53,544 bases of DNA from Clostridia bacterium (GCA_017540175.1 JAFYBN010000055.1:1-53544); one strand, 5' to 3'. Positions 18,402-27,483 are shown, counted from the first letter of the stretch. Translations and numbers: made by a program. The notes: generated by a model not told the origin, from the sequence alone.

Positions 18402-19733
18402 TCACTCGCTGTCGAGCTCGCAGAGAAGTCTGCCGCCGGCGTCGTACAGATAGGCGATGTCGGTTTTCGATTTATGCCAGACCTTCGCCTCGTTCCAGCG
18501 CAGATCGGGCTCCGCCGAAGAGTCGCGGCATCCGATCGAGAACGTGCCGCCCGCCGCGATGACCGTGCCCTCGGGGAAGCGGAGAAGCTCCTTGCCCGTG
18601 CCGGACGCGAGCCACCAGCCGGAAAGGTCGACCGGGGAGGTCCCGGAATTCTCGAGGATCACAAGTTGATCGCTTTTCGAAATCGATCGGATCGAAACCG
18701 GAGCGGCCGCGTCGAGGGGCTTTTGTTCCCGGATGATGATCCTGCCCTCCGTTGTGATCTCTGCAAGCACGCCGAGCGAGACCTCTTCGGTGACGACGAC
18801 GGTCGCGCCCACCCGCTTCAACGATTTGATCACGCTGCTGTGCGCCGCGTCGCTCTCCTCCTCGGTGCTCGCCGAAATGATCGCGTAGATCGGGGTCGCC
18901 GCTTCGGCGAACTCGTCCGAGGTCGCGTCCTTTTTGCCGTGGTGCCCGACCTTGAGCAGATCGCAGTCGAGGTCGATCCCCTCGCTCAGGAGGGTCTTTT
19001 CCTCCGCCTTCATCATGTCGCCCGTGAAGAGGGTCGTCGTGCCGTTCACGCGCAGCCGGAGCACCAGGGAATTGTTGTCGTCGCGGGTGTTGTAGCGGTA
19101 GGGCCCGAGCACCTCGAACCAAACGCCTTCTCCCGCGGGGACGACCGCGCCGGGATCGAGGGTGACACGCGGCGCGTCCGCGCCGTCGAGCGCCTTATCC
19201 ACGGCCTTCCAGTCCGCGGAGATCGTGCTCGTGTAGACCGCGCCGACCTCGGCGCAGGACAGCAGGGTTTTCAGGCCGCCGATGTGGTCGCCGTCCGTGT
19301 GCGTGATGAAAACGCCCTCCAGCCGGTCCGCGCCGAGCGCCCGCATGCCCGCGCACAGAAGGGGCGGGGAGAGGGCGAGTCCCGTGTCGATCATCCAGAC
19401 CTTGCCGTCGATGGAGACAAGGATCGCGTCCCCCTTTCCGACGTTCAGAAAGAGAACGCGCGCCTCATGCTCCCCGGAGGGTGTTATGCCGAGATAGTCC
19501 GTCAGAAATTCCCGGCTGCTTTGTCCGATGACCGGCTCCGCGGGCTCTTCGGGCTCTTCGGGCTCGGCGGGTTCGACGGGTTCCGTCGCGGCGGGTTCGG
19601 TCGACGGCGTGGAGGGCTGTGTCTCCTCCGTTTCCGTTGGCGTTTCCGTCCCGCATCCCGCGAGCGGCAGGAGCAGGAAAAGCAGAGCGAGCAGCGCGGT
19701 CAAAAAGCGGATGCGAGAGTGTTTCGGTTTCAA
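18402..19733 (-). CDS. ComEC/Rec2-type metallo-hydrolase lipoprotein with lamin-tail domain
   Basis: A 443-residue secreted lipoprotein: signal peptide with lipobox LAGC (Cys27), an acidic Pro/Glu/Thr linker (about 30-68), and a metallo-beta-lactamase fold with the zinc motif HTDGDH at 145-150. A lamin-tail (LTD-like) beta domain fills the last 100 residues. The fold matches the extracellular hydrolase part of ComEC, so DNA or a nucleotide may be its substrate; that is inference. The start is a TTG at 19733, eight bases after AGGAG and at once before the signal peptide; the longer ATG frame from 19925 runs through repeat sequence and is rejected. Confidence 0.85.
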   Translation of the reverse strand: MKPKHSRIRFLTALLALLFLLLPLAGCGTETPTETEETQPSTPSTEPAATEPVEPAEPEEPEEPAEPVIGQSSREFLTDYLGITPSGEHEARVLFLNVGKGDAILVSIDGKVWMIDTGLALSPPLLCAGMRALGADRLEGVFITHTDGDHIGGLKTLLSCAEVGAVYTSTISADWKAVDKALDGADAPRVTLDPGAVVPAGEGVWFEVLGPYRYNTRDDNNSLVLRLRVNGTTTLFTGDMMKAEEKTLLSEGIDLDCDLLKVGHHGKKDATSDEFAEAATPIYAIISASTEEESDAAHSSVIKSLKRVGATVVVTEEVSLGVLAEITTEGRIIIREQKPLDAAAPVSIRSISKSDQLVILENSGTSPVDLSGWWLASGTGKELLRFPEGTVIAAGGTFSIGCRDSSAEPDLRWNEAKVWHKSKTDIAYLYDAGGRLLCELDSE

Positions 19734-19743
19734 ATCATAACTC

Positions 19744-19785
19744 CTGTTCTGTAGAGACTGTTCTGCAGAGACGGTTCTGCGGATC
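19744..19785. repeat. Three 14-bp direct repeats upstream of the hydrolase gene
   Basis: CTGTTCTGTAGAGA, CTGTTCTGCAGAGA and CGGTTCTGCGGATC follow one another without gaps just ahead of the ribosome binding site of the metallo-hydrolase gene. Regular spacing near a start suggests a binding-site array or simple duplication. Confidence 0.6.
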
Positions 19786-19902
19786 GTATCGATGGGGGCC
19801 GGCGCGGGCGTCGCAGGTGCTCCCCGGGAGGAGCCCATGCCGCGCGGACCTCGGAATGGTCGGTGTGTGGTTCCCGAAAGCTCTTTGCGGGCTTTCTGTA
19901 TT

Positions 19903-21696
19903 TTACAGCCCCGCGAGCTTGGCAAAACGGGCGATGATGACGGCCGATTCCGCGCGGGTCGCCGTGTAGAGAGGTCTGAGGGCGGTGTCGTCTGGGAGGA
20001 GCCGGTGCGCCGCGCACCAGGACGCCCCGTCGTTCGCCCAGTCGTCGAGAAGAACGGCGTCCGGGTACTGCGCCGCGTCGAGGGGCGGATAAACGGTCGG
20101 ATCCAGTCCGAGCATTCTGCCGCAGGAGGCGACGATCTTATACATCTGCTCGCAGGTGAGACTTGCCGCGGGATCGAACAGACCGTCCCCCACGCCGTTG
20201 ACGATCCCGCGCGCCGCCGCCCATTCTACATAGGGCGCGTACCATTGTCCCATCTCCACATCGCGGAACGAGGTCGAGGGATAGTCCGCGGGGTTGACGC
20301 CGCAGAGCCGCCCGAGCGTGGTGACGAACATGGCGCGGGTCAGCTCGTCGTGCGGGGCGAACAGGGTGTCGGAGACGCCCTTGAACAGTCCCTGCCGATA
20401 GACGAAGGCCACCGCGTCGTACCAGGGATCGACCGGATACACGTCGGTAAAGGGAAGGGCCGCGGGCGTGGAAACGCCGCTTAAATCGAGCGAGTGGATC
20501 CGCGAAAAGCCGCCGGCGTTCGGCGTGTCCGCGAGCAGGTATTCGACGGCGTCCTTCACGATCGCCGAGCCGAAGACGGAAAGCCCTTCCTCCTCCGTGC
20601 GCAGAAGGACCGAAACCGCCTCGGTCCCGGGGTCGAAGGCGAGCAGCTCGTCGGGGTCGTTGAAAAAGAGCAGACCGTTATAGTCCGAGAGACCGGTGAA
20701 CACCCCCACCCAGTAATGGCCGTTGGTATTGGCCTTGTTCCAGCGCTGGGAGGAGGTAAAATGCGCGCGGAGGTCGGAGCCGTCCGGGAGACAGGACGAA
20801 AGGATCGGCGAGGAGGAGTCGATGAAGTACCATCTGCCCCCGACCGGGATCATGCGCGCCGAGGTTTTGCGCGCGGTCTTCGAAAGCCCGTCCGTGCAGG
20901 AGGAAGGGCATTCGAGAATGCTGCGCCATCCGCTGCGTCCCGCGGCGCGCATTTCCTCGTCGGAAAGGAGGAAGAAATCGTGCAGGACTCTGCCGATCCG
21001 GTCGAAGCGGGGATCGTCGTACACAAGATCCACGTGGTACCAGACCCCGTCGATCCTGACCTGATTCCATGCGTGGTTCATATCCGGGCAGGGAACGACG
21101 ACCGCTTCCATGCCAAGCTCCCGCAGAATGGCGGCGTAGGCGAGGGAATACGCCTGACAGACGCCCTCGCGGGTGCGGAGCAGGGTCGCCGCGTCGTGGA
21201 TCTCCCCGGTTTCGTCGTAGCTGTAGATCGAAATGAGATAATCGTGAACGAACAGCGCTTTTTCAAGCTCGGAAAGGGAGGGGTCGACCAGGGAGACGAT
21301 GCGGGCGATCTCGTTGTCAAAGAGAATGGACTCTGCCTCGCGCGACTGCGCGTCCTCCGAATATGTGAAGAAAACCCTTGTGGCGTACCGATGGCCGAAG
21401 ATCCCGAAATAGTAGTCGACGGCGAGACGCGGGGACAGATAGAAAAGCTCCGGCGCGGACAAAACGAGGTCGGAATAGATGGTCACGATGTCTTCCTCGG
21501 CGACGCGGAACTGATCGAGGGACACCGACTCCCTGCCGGACGCCGCGGCGTCATAGATCCGTTCGTAGATTTCGTCATACCGGTCGATCTGCGCCCGATA
21601 CGGCGAAGGATTCAGGATCTCTCCCGCCGCGGACGCCGCCCCTCCGAGAAGGAAGGCAGCGAGGAGCGTGAGAAGAAGGATTCGGACGGATTTCAT
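19903..21696 (-). CDS. Secreted transglutaminase-like protein with SLH repeats
   Basis: A 597-residue exported protein. It has a signal peptide (about 1-25), a transglutaminase-like core with the triad Cys180, His208 and Asp223 (REGVCQAYSLAYA; MNHAWNQV; WYHVDLVYDDP), a beta-rich middle, and two S-layer homology repeats at about 470-585. SLH repeats bind secondary wall polymers, so the enzyme should stay on the cell surface. This core is a cysteine-protease or cross-linking fold; the substrate is unknown. The start at 21696 has AGGAGG upstream; the longer frame to 21891 is rejected. It is downstream of the isomerase gene but separated by a terminator. Confidence 0.88.
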   Translation of the reverse strand: MKSVRILLLTLLAAFLLGGAASAAGEILNPSPYRAQIDRYDEIYERIYDAAASGRESVSLDQFRVAEEDIVTIYSDLVLSAPELFYLSPRLAVDYYFGIFGHRYATRVFFTYSEDAQSREAESILFDNEIARIVSLVDPSLSELEKALFVHDYLISIYSYDETGEIHDAATLLRTREGVCQAYSLAYAAILRELGMEAVVVPCPDMNHAWNQVRIDGVWYHVDLVYDDPRFDRIGRVLHDFFLLSDEEMRAAGRSGWRSILECPSSCTDGLSKTARKTSARMIPVGGRWYFIDSSSPILSSCLPDGSDLRAHFTSSQRWNKANTNGHYWVGVFTGLSDYNGLLFFNDPDELLAFDPGTEAVSVLLRTEEEGLSVFGSAIVKDAVEYLLADTPNAGGFSRIHSLDLSGVSTPAALPFTDVYPVDPWYDAVAFVYRQGLFKGVSDTLFAPHDELTRAMFVTTLGRLCGVNPADYPSTSFRDVEMGQWYAPYVEWAAARGIVNGVGDGLFDPAASLTCEQMYKIVASCGRMLGLDPTVYPPLDAAQYPDAVLLDDWANDGASWCAAHRLLPDDTALRPLYTATRAESAVIIARFAKLAGL

Positions 21697-21747
21697 ACAA
21701 CCTCCTAACCTCCGGTCGATCCGGTTCAAGCCGGGGGATTCGATTGA

Positions 21748-21782
21748 TTCGAAACAGCCGGACACTTTCCCATGTCCGGCTG
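21748..21782 (-). terminator. Terminator of the isomerase gene
   Basis: CAGCCGGACA and TGTCCGGCTG form a perfect 10-bp stem with an eight-base loop; on the minus strand it is followed by TTTC. The short T tract makes it a modest terminator. Confidence 0.55.
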
Positions 21783-21818
21783 CGTGCTCAGCTGATTTCG
21801 GATGGTATCGACGTGCGA

Positions 21819-22616
21819 TTACTTCGAGAACGGGTCGATCAGAACGTGCATGTCGCGCACGAGATCGCCAACGTCGACGGTGCGTCCGCACTCGAACGCG
21901 AGCCAGCGGTCGTACCCGGTTTCCTGAATGGCCTTGAAGATATTCGTATAGTTGAGCTCGCCGGTGCCGGGCTGGCAGCGTCCGGGGTTGTCCGCGATGT
22001 GGAAATGTCCGATGAGATCAATGTTGTTTTTGATGTTGCGGATGACGTTGCCCTCGGAGATCTGCTGATGGTAGATGTCGAAGAGGATCTTGCACTTCGG
22101 GCTGCCGACCGCCTTGACCATGCGGACGGCTTCCTCGGTGGTGACGAGGTAGTAGCCCATGTGGTTCACGAGGATGTTGAGGGGTTCGACGACGATCATG
22201 AGATCGTTGTCCTCCGCGATCTTCGACATCTCTTTCAGCGTTTCGACGCAGATCTCAAACTGCGCCTCGCGGGAGACGTCGGAGCGCTCGTTGCCCGTGG
22301 TGGCGATGATGTTCGGCACGCCCATGGCCTTCGCCGCGGCGACGGACTCCCTGAAGGATTCGATGAACGCCGGGCGGGAATCCTCCCAGACCATGCCGTG
22401 GGACCACGCGGTCAGCGCCATGTTGTCCTTGTTGACCGACTGGATGACGATCGCGGTGGAGGTGACTTCGTTTTCTTCGAGGGTCTTTTTCGCAAGGTCG
22501 AAATCGAGACCGAGCCAGCCGAGCTGTTCCACGCCGGGGAACCCGTAGCGCGCGCCGAGTCTGACCTTATCGTACCAGTCCTTGCCCCACCAGCCGCCTG
22601 ATGCCGAAAACTTCAT
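21819..22616 (-). CDS. Sugar phosphate isomerase/hydroxypyruvate isomerase-like protein
   Basis: A 265-residue TIM-barrel protein of the AP endonuclease 2 superfamily. The stretch GHFHIADNPGRCQPGTGELNY (residues about 209-229) is close to the hydroxypyruvate isomerase consensus, and glutamates expected to bind a divalent metal are present (VVEPLN; AFECG). These enzymes interconvert keto and aldo sugars or acids. The next gene, on the other strand, is a glycosidase, so sugar use is a fair guess. Its promoter contains a perfect 14-bp palindrome. The exact substrate is not identifiable. Confidence 0.8.
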   Translation of the reverse strand: MKFSASGGWWGKDWYDKVRLGARYGFPGVEQLGWLGLDFDLAKKTLEENEVTSTAIVIQSVNKDNMALTAWSHGMVWEDSRPAFIESFRESVAAAKAMGVPNIIATTGNERSDVSREAQFEICVETLKEMSKIAEDNDLMIVVEPLNILVNHMGYYLVTTEEAVRMVKAVGSPKCKILFDIYHQQISEGNVIRNIKNNIDLIGHFHIADNPGRCQPGTGELNYTNIFKAIQETGYDRWLAFECGRTVDVGDLVRDMHVLIDPFSK

Positions 22617-22672
22617 AATGATGACCTGCCTTTCCCGTTTTTCCCGGTATTTTCGGAGTAATTCCTATCATC

Positions 22673-22701
22673 ATTTTACCCGATGCATCGGGCGTTGTCA
22701 A
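22673..22701 (-). promoter_or_regulatory. Promoter of the isomerase gene
   Basis: On the minus strand, TTGACA, a 17-base spacer and TAAAAT. The gap at 22617-23010 holds this promoter, its palindrome and the divergent one at 22933; I see no gene there. Confidence 0.75.
22679..22692. promoter_or_regulatory. Perfect 14-bp palindrome inside the isomerase promoter
   Basis: CCCGATGCATCGGG lies exactly between the -35 and -10 boxes. That position is classic for a repressor operator, but no regulator gene is adjacent. Confidence 0.5.
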
Positions 22702-22932
22702 GTCTGTTTTGTGAACATTATCCGAATAATACGATTCAGCCGCGGGCGGGCGCCGCTTTTCGGGAGAAGCGAACGCCGCGCGCAGAGGGATAAAGAGCCG
22801 GACAGACCCGGTGTGCTCGCAGCAGCGGCGCTCACCGCGCGGAGGGCGAAAATCGATCCCGGGCGCGTTCCGCAGCCGCGGCGAGAAGACCGCTTTTCGA
22901 AAAAGCCTTTTCGTCTTATCCCGAATTTTCTC

Positions 22933-22961
22933 TTGCAATTTTCCGCTTTTTCCGGTATAAT
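22933..22961 (+). promoter_or_regulatory. Promoter of the glycosidase gene
   Basis: TTGCAA, a 17-base spacer and a perfect TATAAT lie 49 bases before the start at 23011. Confidence 0.75.
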
Positions 22962-23010
22962 GAAACAAACGCCGCACAGCGGCGAAATTGATGATTCCGG
23001 AGGCATTACG

Positions 23011-24264
23011 ATGATTGCAAAAACTTCTCCGATGGGATGGAATTCATGGGACTGCTGGGGCGCGGCGGTCGATGAGGCGACTGTGCGCGCGAATGCGGCA
23101 TATATGGCGGAGCACCTCAAAGAATTCGGCTGGGAATACGTCGTCGTCGACATCCAGTGGTATGAGCCGGGGGCGCTGTCCCACGCATACCGCCCGTTCG
23201 CCGATCTCGAAATGGACGAATACTCCCGCCTTCTCCCCGCGCCGGGACGGTTCCCGTCGTCCGCGGGCGGCAAGGGCTTCGGCCCCCTCGCCGATTACGT
23301 CCACTCCCTCGGGCTGAAATTCGGCATCCACATCATGCGCGGCATCCCGCGGCAGGCGGCGCACCGCAACACGAAGATCCTCGGGACGGACAAAACGGCG
23401 CGGGATATCGCCGACCCGTCGTCCGTCTGCTTCTGGAACTCCGACATGTACGGCGTGAACCCGCGCAGAGAGGGTGCGCGCGCGTATTACGAAAGCATCT
23501 TCGCCCTTTACGCTTCGTGGGGCGTGGACTTCATCAAATGCGACGACATCGCGCGGGAAATGCCCCGGTGCGAGGAGGAACTGAAGCTCCTCTCCTCCGC
23601 TCTGCGCTCGTGCGGGCGGGATATGGTGCTCAGCCTCTCCCCCGGACCCGCGCTGCCGGAGAAGGCGGAGCTCTACAAGGCGACCTCGAATATGTGGCGC
23701 ATCACCGACGATTTCTGGGACGACTGGAAGCTGCTTTACGCCATGTTCGAGCGGGCGGAGCGCTGGTGCCCCCACGCGGGTCCCGGCCACTGGCCCGACG
23801 CGGATATGCTGCCCGTCGGCCCCGTGCGTCAGGTGTACGGCAGGGAAAACCGCACGAAATTCACCGAGGACGAGCAGAGGACCATGCTGACCCTCTGGAG
23901 CGTCATGCGCTCCCCCCTGATGATCGGCGGGGACATGCCCGGGTTTGACGATTTCACCCTCGGGCTCCTCACCAACCGGGAGATCCTCGGCATGCACAAA
24001 AACGCACGCGGCGCGCATCCCGTCCGCCGCGTGAAGGACGGGGAAGGGGAGTACGTCGTCTGGACCGCGCAGAGCGCGGAGGGCGGCTCCTATCTCGCGC
24101 TCTTCAACCTCGGCGAGGAGGACAGAACGCTTGCCTTCTCGCTTGCCGAGGACGCCGAGCTCGAAGGCGGGCACGACGTGTTCGACATGTGGACGGGCGC
24201 GCGCGTCCCGGACGGCACGGTTTTCGTCCCGAAGCACGGCACGGCGGCGCTCTGCGTTCGCTGA
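23011..24264 (+). CDS. GH27-type alpha-galactosidase
   Basis: A 417-residue glycoside hydrolase of the GH27/clan-D type. It opens with MGWNSWDCWG and shows the catalytic nucleophile strand VDFIKCDDI (Asp178) and the acid/base region RITDDFWDDW (about 231-239). There is no signal peptide, so it acts in the cytoplasm on imported oligosaccharides. The likely activity is alpha-galactosidase, though alpha-N-acetylgalactosaminidase is possible in this family. The ATG at 23011 follows GGAGG; a frame reaching back to 22582 is rejected because the promoter lies inside it. Confidence 0.85.
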   Translation: MIAKTSPMGWNSWDCWGAAVDEATVRANAAYMAEHLKEFGWEYVVVDIQWYEPGALSHAYRPFADLEMDEYSRLLPAPGRFPSSAGGKGFGPLADYVHSLGLKFGIHIMRGIPRQAAHRNTKILGTDKTARDIADPSSVCFWNSDMYGVNPRREGARAYYESIFALYASWGVDFIKCDDIAREMPRCEEELKLLSSALRSCGRDMVLSLSPGPALPEKAELYKATSNMWRITDDFWDDWKLLYAMFERAERWCPHAGPGHWPDADMLPVGPVRQVYGRENRTKFTEDEQRTMLTLWSVMRSPLMIGGDMPGFDDFTLGLLTNREILGMHKNARGAHPVRRVKDGEGEYVVWTAQSAEGGSYLALFNLGEEDRTLAFSLAEDAELEGGHDVFDMWTGARVPDGTVFVPKHGTAALCVR

Positions 24265-24323
24265 GCGAAGAGGCGCGGGTCGGAGAAGCGGGTCTGAGAG
24301 GAGCGAAAAAATCGCGCGCCCCC

Positions 24324-24352
24324 TTGTAATTCGCCGCGATCCGCGGTATAAT
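24324..24352 (+). promoter_or_regulatory. Promoter of the acyltransferase gene
   Basis: TTGTAA, a 17-base spacer and a perfect TATAAT lie 82 bases before the start at 24435. Confidence 0.7.
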
Positions 24353-24434
24353 GATATTTGGAAGCAGATAACAAATCAACTGGGAGCACAGAGACGCCGG
24401 ACCGCACAAAAACGGCGGTCGGATCGGAGGACGC

Positions 24435-25736
24435 ATGTGGAAGACGGGCAGGGTGCGCTGGAAGCGGCTGGATAACGCGGCGAAGATTTTTCCGTCGATC
24501 GCGAGCGCGGAGGACCCGGAGGTCTTCCGTCTTGCGTGCGAGCTGCGCGAGGAGATCGCCCCCGCAGCGCTCGAGGCGGCGCTTTCGAGCGCGCTCGCCG
24601 ATTATCCGCAGTTTTCGGACACCATCCGCCGCGGCGTGTTCTGGTACTATCTCGAACGGACGCGCGTGTCCGCCAAGGTCGAAGAGGAAAAGACCGCCCC
24701 GCTCGGCCCGATCGAGATCGACGGCGGCGGACCCCTGTTCCGCGTGAGTTATTATAAGCGGCGGATCAATCTCGAAATGTTCCACGCGCTGGCGGACGGA
24801 ACCGGAGCCTTCGTCTTTTTCCGCAGCCTCATCGAATACTATCTTGCCGAGGCGCACCCGGAGCTTTACGACAAAAGCATGGTGGAGGTGCCGGACGTCT
24901 CCGGGCGCGAGCAGGAGTCCGACGGCTTTACCGAGCATTTCAAGAAGAGTGTGGGCAGCCCCCTGCGCTTTGAGTTCCTCGGGAACAAGGGCGGCGTGCG
25001 GCAGGTTTATCACTTCAGCGAGCGAAAAGCCGCCGATCTGCGCCAGTCCGTCACCGAGGGCTGGGTCAGCGCGGACAAGGTCCACGCGGCGGCGAAAGCG
25101 ATCGGCGTGACGGTGACGGAATACGTCACTGCCGTTTTGATCCTCGCGGTGCATGATACCATGTCCCCGCGCGAAAAGCGCCGGTCCGTGGCGGTCGCCG
25201 TCCCGGTGAACCTGCGCCGGTATTTTCCGAGCTCGACCATGCGCAATTTCTTCGGCATCATTCAGGTGACGCATGATTTTGCCGCGGAGGGAGAGCACGA
25301 TATGGAAGCGGTCGCGGCGGACGTGCGGGAGTCCTTCAAGCGGGAGCTCACGCAGGAAAATCTCGAGCAGAAGATCGCCTCGCAGGTCAAGATGGAGCGG
25401 CACCCCGTCGTGCGCTTCTGTCCGCTCGTTTTGAAGGACTTCATCATGCGCTCGCTCTCACATTCCTCGGCGAAGCGGCGCACGGTCACGCTCTCGAACG
25501 TGGGGCGCATCGGAATGAACGTGCTGTTTTCCCATGAAATCGAGCGGTTCGACGTCTTCAATTCGACCGCCGGACGTCAGCTCTGCCTGTGCACCTTCGG
25601 CGATCGGATGACGCTCACGTTTTCGACCGTCTTTGTGGAGCGCGACGTGGAACGCGCGTTTTTCCGCTGCATGGCGAAGGTCGATCCGGACATCGTCGTC
25701 GCGGCAAGCTATCTCGGCGGAGCGCCGGAGGAATAA
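24435..25736 (+). CDS. Alcohol acetyltransferase/condensation-fold acyltransferase
   Basis: A 433-residue protein of the chloramphenicol acetyltransferase/condensation superfamily. The catalytic HxxxDG motif is present as HALADG (residues 117-122). Members join acyl groups to alcohols or amines, and some synthesise lipids. The gene is followed after 17 bases by a zinc-ribbon membrane protein, a pairing also known from other Clostridia, so the two may work as a unit at the membrane. The acyl donor and acceptor are unknown. Its own promoter lies at 24324. Confidence 0.8.
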   Translation: MWKTGRVRWKRLDNAAKIFPSIASAEDPEVFRLACELREEIAPAALEAALSSALADYPQFSDTIRRGVFWYYLERTRVSAKVEEEKTAPLGPIEIDGGGPLFRVSYYKRRINLEMFHALADGTGAFVFFRSLIEYYLAEAHPELYDKSMVEVPDVSGREQESDGFTEHFKKSVGSPLRFEFLGNKGGVRQVYHFSERKAADLRQSVTEGWVSADKVHAAAKAIGVTVTEYVTAVLILAVHDTMSPREKRRSVAVAVPVNLRRYFPSSTMRNFFGIIQVTHDFAAEGEHDMEAVAADVRESFKRELTQENLEQKIASQVKMERHPVVRFCPLVLKDFIMRSLSHSSAKRRTVTLSNVGRIGMNVLFSHEIERFDVFNSTAGRQLCLCTFGDRMTLTFSTVFVERDVERAFFRCMAKVDPDIVVAASYLGGAPEE

Positions 25737-25753
25737 CGGAAAGGAGAAGCGTT

Positions 25754-26434
25754 ATGCAGAACTGCCCCGCGTGCGGCGTGCGGATCGACGGACAGCGCGC
25801 CCGCTGTCCCCTCTGCGGACGCAATCTCGCGAACGCCCCGGCGGAGGAAGAATCGACCGGCGTGTTCCCGGTCGTGAAGCCGCGCCGCATCTATGATCTC
25901 GCGTTCAAAATCTCAACCTTCGCGGCGATCCTCATCCTCGTCGTGCTGAACATCCTCCGCGGGCTCTGGCTCAAGGAAATGCCGCTTCATATCTATCTGA
26001 TCCTGACCTTCGCCGTGGTCTGCGCGTGGATCATCGTCAACGTGGGCATGCGCAAGCTCGGCAACATCGCGAAGGGCATCCTCTGGGAGGGCGTCATCAT
26101 CCTGCTGCTCTGCCTGCCGTGGGACGCGCTCACGGGCTGGCACGGCTGGAGCTGGGGCTATGTGCTCCCCGTCCTCTCCGCGTCGCTCGCCGTATTCTAC
26201 TATGTCATGGGCATCGCGGATTCGAGGAGGCTCACCACCTACACGGGCTATTTCCTCATCACCCTGATCGGCGCGGCGGCGGTCGCCGTGCTGTACTTCA
26301 CGGGAAACATGCCTGGGCTGTACTCGTATTTCGCGGTGATCTCCATGAGCGTGTGCGGGCTTCTGCTCGCGGCGCAGGTCATTTTCCGCGGCAAACAGTT
26401 CCTCTCGGAGCTGCAGCGCTGGGCGCACGTATAG
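25754..26434 (+). CDS. Zinc-ribbon multi-pass membrane protein (DUF6320-like)
   Basis: A 226-residue protein with an N-terminal zinc ribbon (Cys4, Cys7, Cys18, Cys21) followed by about six membrane helices from residue 50 on. I think it belongs to the DUF6320 family; that is recall, not a search. AAGGAG sits ten bases before the ATG at 25754, and it lies 17 bases after the acyltransferase gene, so the pair is almost surely an operon. The zinc ribbon could hold a partner protein at the inner membrane. No function is established. Confidence 0.75.
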   Translation: MQNCPACGVRIDGQRARCPLCGRNLANAPAEEESTGVFPVVKPRRIYDLAFKISTFAAILILVVLNILRGLWLKEMPLHIYLILTFAVVCAWIIVNVGMRKLGNIAKGILWEGVIILLLCLPWDALTGWHGWSWGYVLPVLSASLAVFYYVMGIADSRRLTTYTGYFLITLIGAAAVAVLYFTGNMPGLYSYFAVISMSVCGLLLAAQVIFRGKQFLSELQRWAHV

Positions 26435-26438
26435 AAGT

Positions 26439-26472
26439 GCGGGTCCGAACCCGCGGCCGGTTATCAGCAGAA
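26439..26472. repeat. Two small adjacent hairpins after the acyltransferase operon
   Basis: GCGGGT-CCGA-ACCCGC is followed by CCGGTT-ATCAGCAG-AACCGG. There is no T tract, so this is a weak terminator candidate or another intergenic repeat. Confidence 0.35.
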
Positions 26473-26590
26473 CCGGAGCTCATGCGCCGGGCGCGCGTAC
26501 AGAAGCGAAGCCGTTCGCTAACGAACAAAAAAATGCCCCAAACAAATCCGCGGGAGTTTCCCGCTCGGAAAAAGAAAGGAAACCGCTGCT

Positions 26591-27400
26591 ATGGAAAAGT
26601 TCAACACGATCAACGTATTCTCCTACAACATCTGGACGGACAACGGCAAGAGGGAGGGCAAGGGCGCATTCGCGTCGCGCATCCCGCTCTTCCGCGACAA
26701 ATTCCTCGCGTATAAGCCGGACCTCATCGGCTTTCAGGAGACCATGCCCTACCAGCGCCAGTGGCTGATGGACAACCTCGACGAATTCGAGGTCGTCGGC
26801 ATCGGACGCGGCAGGAACCTCGACAACGAGTCGAACGTCATCGCGTACCGCAAGGACCGCTTCGACCTCGTCTTCCTCGAGACCTTCTGGCTGTCCGACA
26901 CGCCGCACAAGCCCGGCTCCCGCTTCTCCACCGACCAGAGCGACTGCCCGCGCATCTGTACGACGGTGACGCTCAGAGACCGGGTGTCCGGCGTGCTCTT
27001 CCGGCACTACAACACCCACCTCGACCATGTCGGCGCGTTCGCACAGGCGCAGGGCGTCTCCCTCATTCTGAACCGCATCGCGAACGACTTTGAGGTGAAC
27101 CCCCTGCCCGTGATCCTCACCGGCGACTTCAACGTCAGCCCGGACAGCGAGGTCTACAAATCCGTCATGGGCTTTGAGGGCATGGATCAGAAATTCACGG
27201 ACGCGACGGCGGATATCCCGGTGTCGTTCCACGGCTATCATCCGGAGAGCGGCCGCGGCTCGAAGATCGACTTCGTCTTCACGACCCTGCCCGTCTGCGA
27301 GGGCTCCGCGTTCGCCGCGAAGGACGGCGGGGACGGCATTTACCTCTCCGACCACTATCCGGTCGGTGCGACGCTCGTGCTGAGCCGGGAAAGCGACTGA
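26591..27400 (+). CDS. Endonuclease/exonuclease/phosphatase family protein
   Basis: A 269-residue protein of the EEP superfamily, related to DNase I, exonuclease III and phosphodiesterases. Metal and catalytic motifs are present in order: SYNIW (residues 11-15), the metal-binding glutamate in FQETM (about 48-52), HYNTHLDH, TGDFNVSPDS and SDHYPVG near the end. It has no signal peptide, so it acts in the cytoplasm. The gene stands alone between the acyltransferase operon and nrdR. The class covers nucleic acids, inositol phosphates and lipids, so the substrate cannot be set from sequence. Confidence 0.85.
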   Translation: MEKFNTINVFSYNIWTDNGKREGKGAFASRIPLFRDKFLAYKPDLIGFQETMPYQRQWLMDNLDEFEVVGIGRGRNLDNESNVIAYRKDRFDLVFLETFWLSDTPHKPGSRFSTDQSDCPRICTTVTLRDRVSGVLFRHYNTHLDHVGAFAQAQGVSLILNRIANDFEVNPLPVILTGDFNVSPDSEVYKSVMGFEGMDQKFTDATADIPVSFHGYHPESGRGSKIDFVFTTLPVCEGSAFAAKDGGDGIYLSDHYPVGATLVLSRESD

Positions 27401-27483
27401 CCCGGGGGATCCTGGGGAAAACACTCTCCGAAAGCGGACGCCGCGCGGCATGAGAGCGGGTCGTCCGGGAAAGGAACATACAC

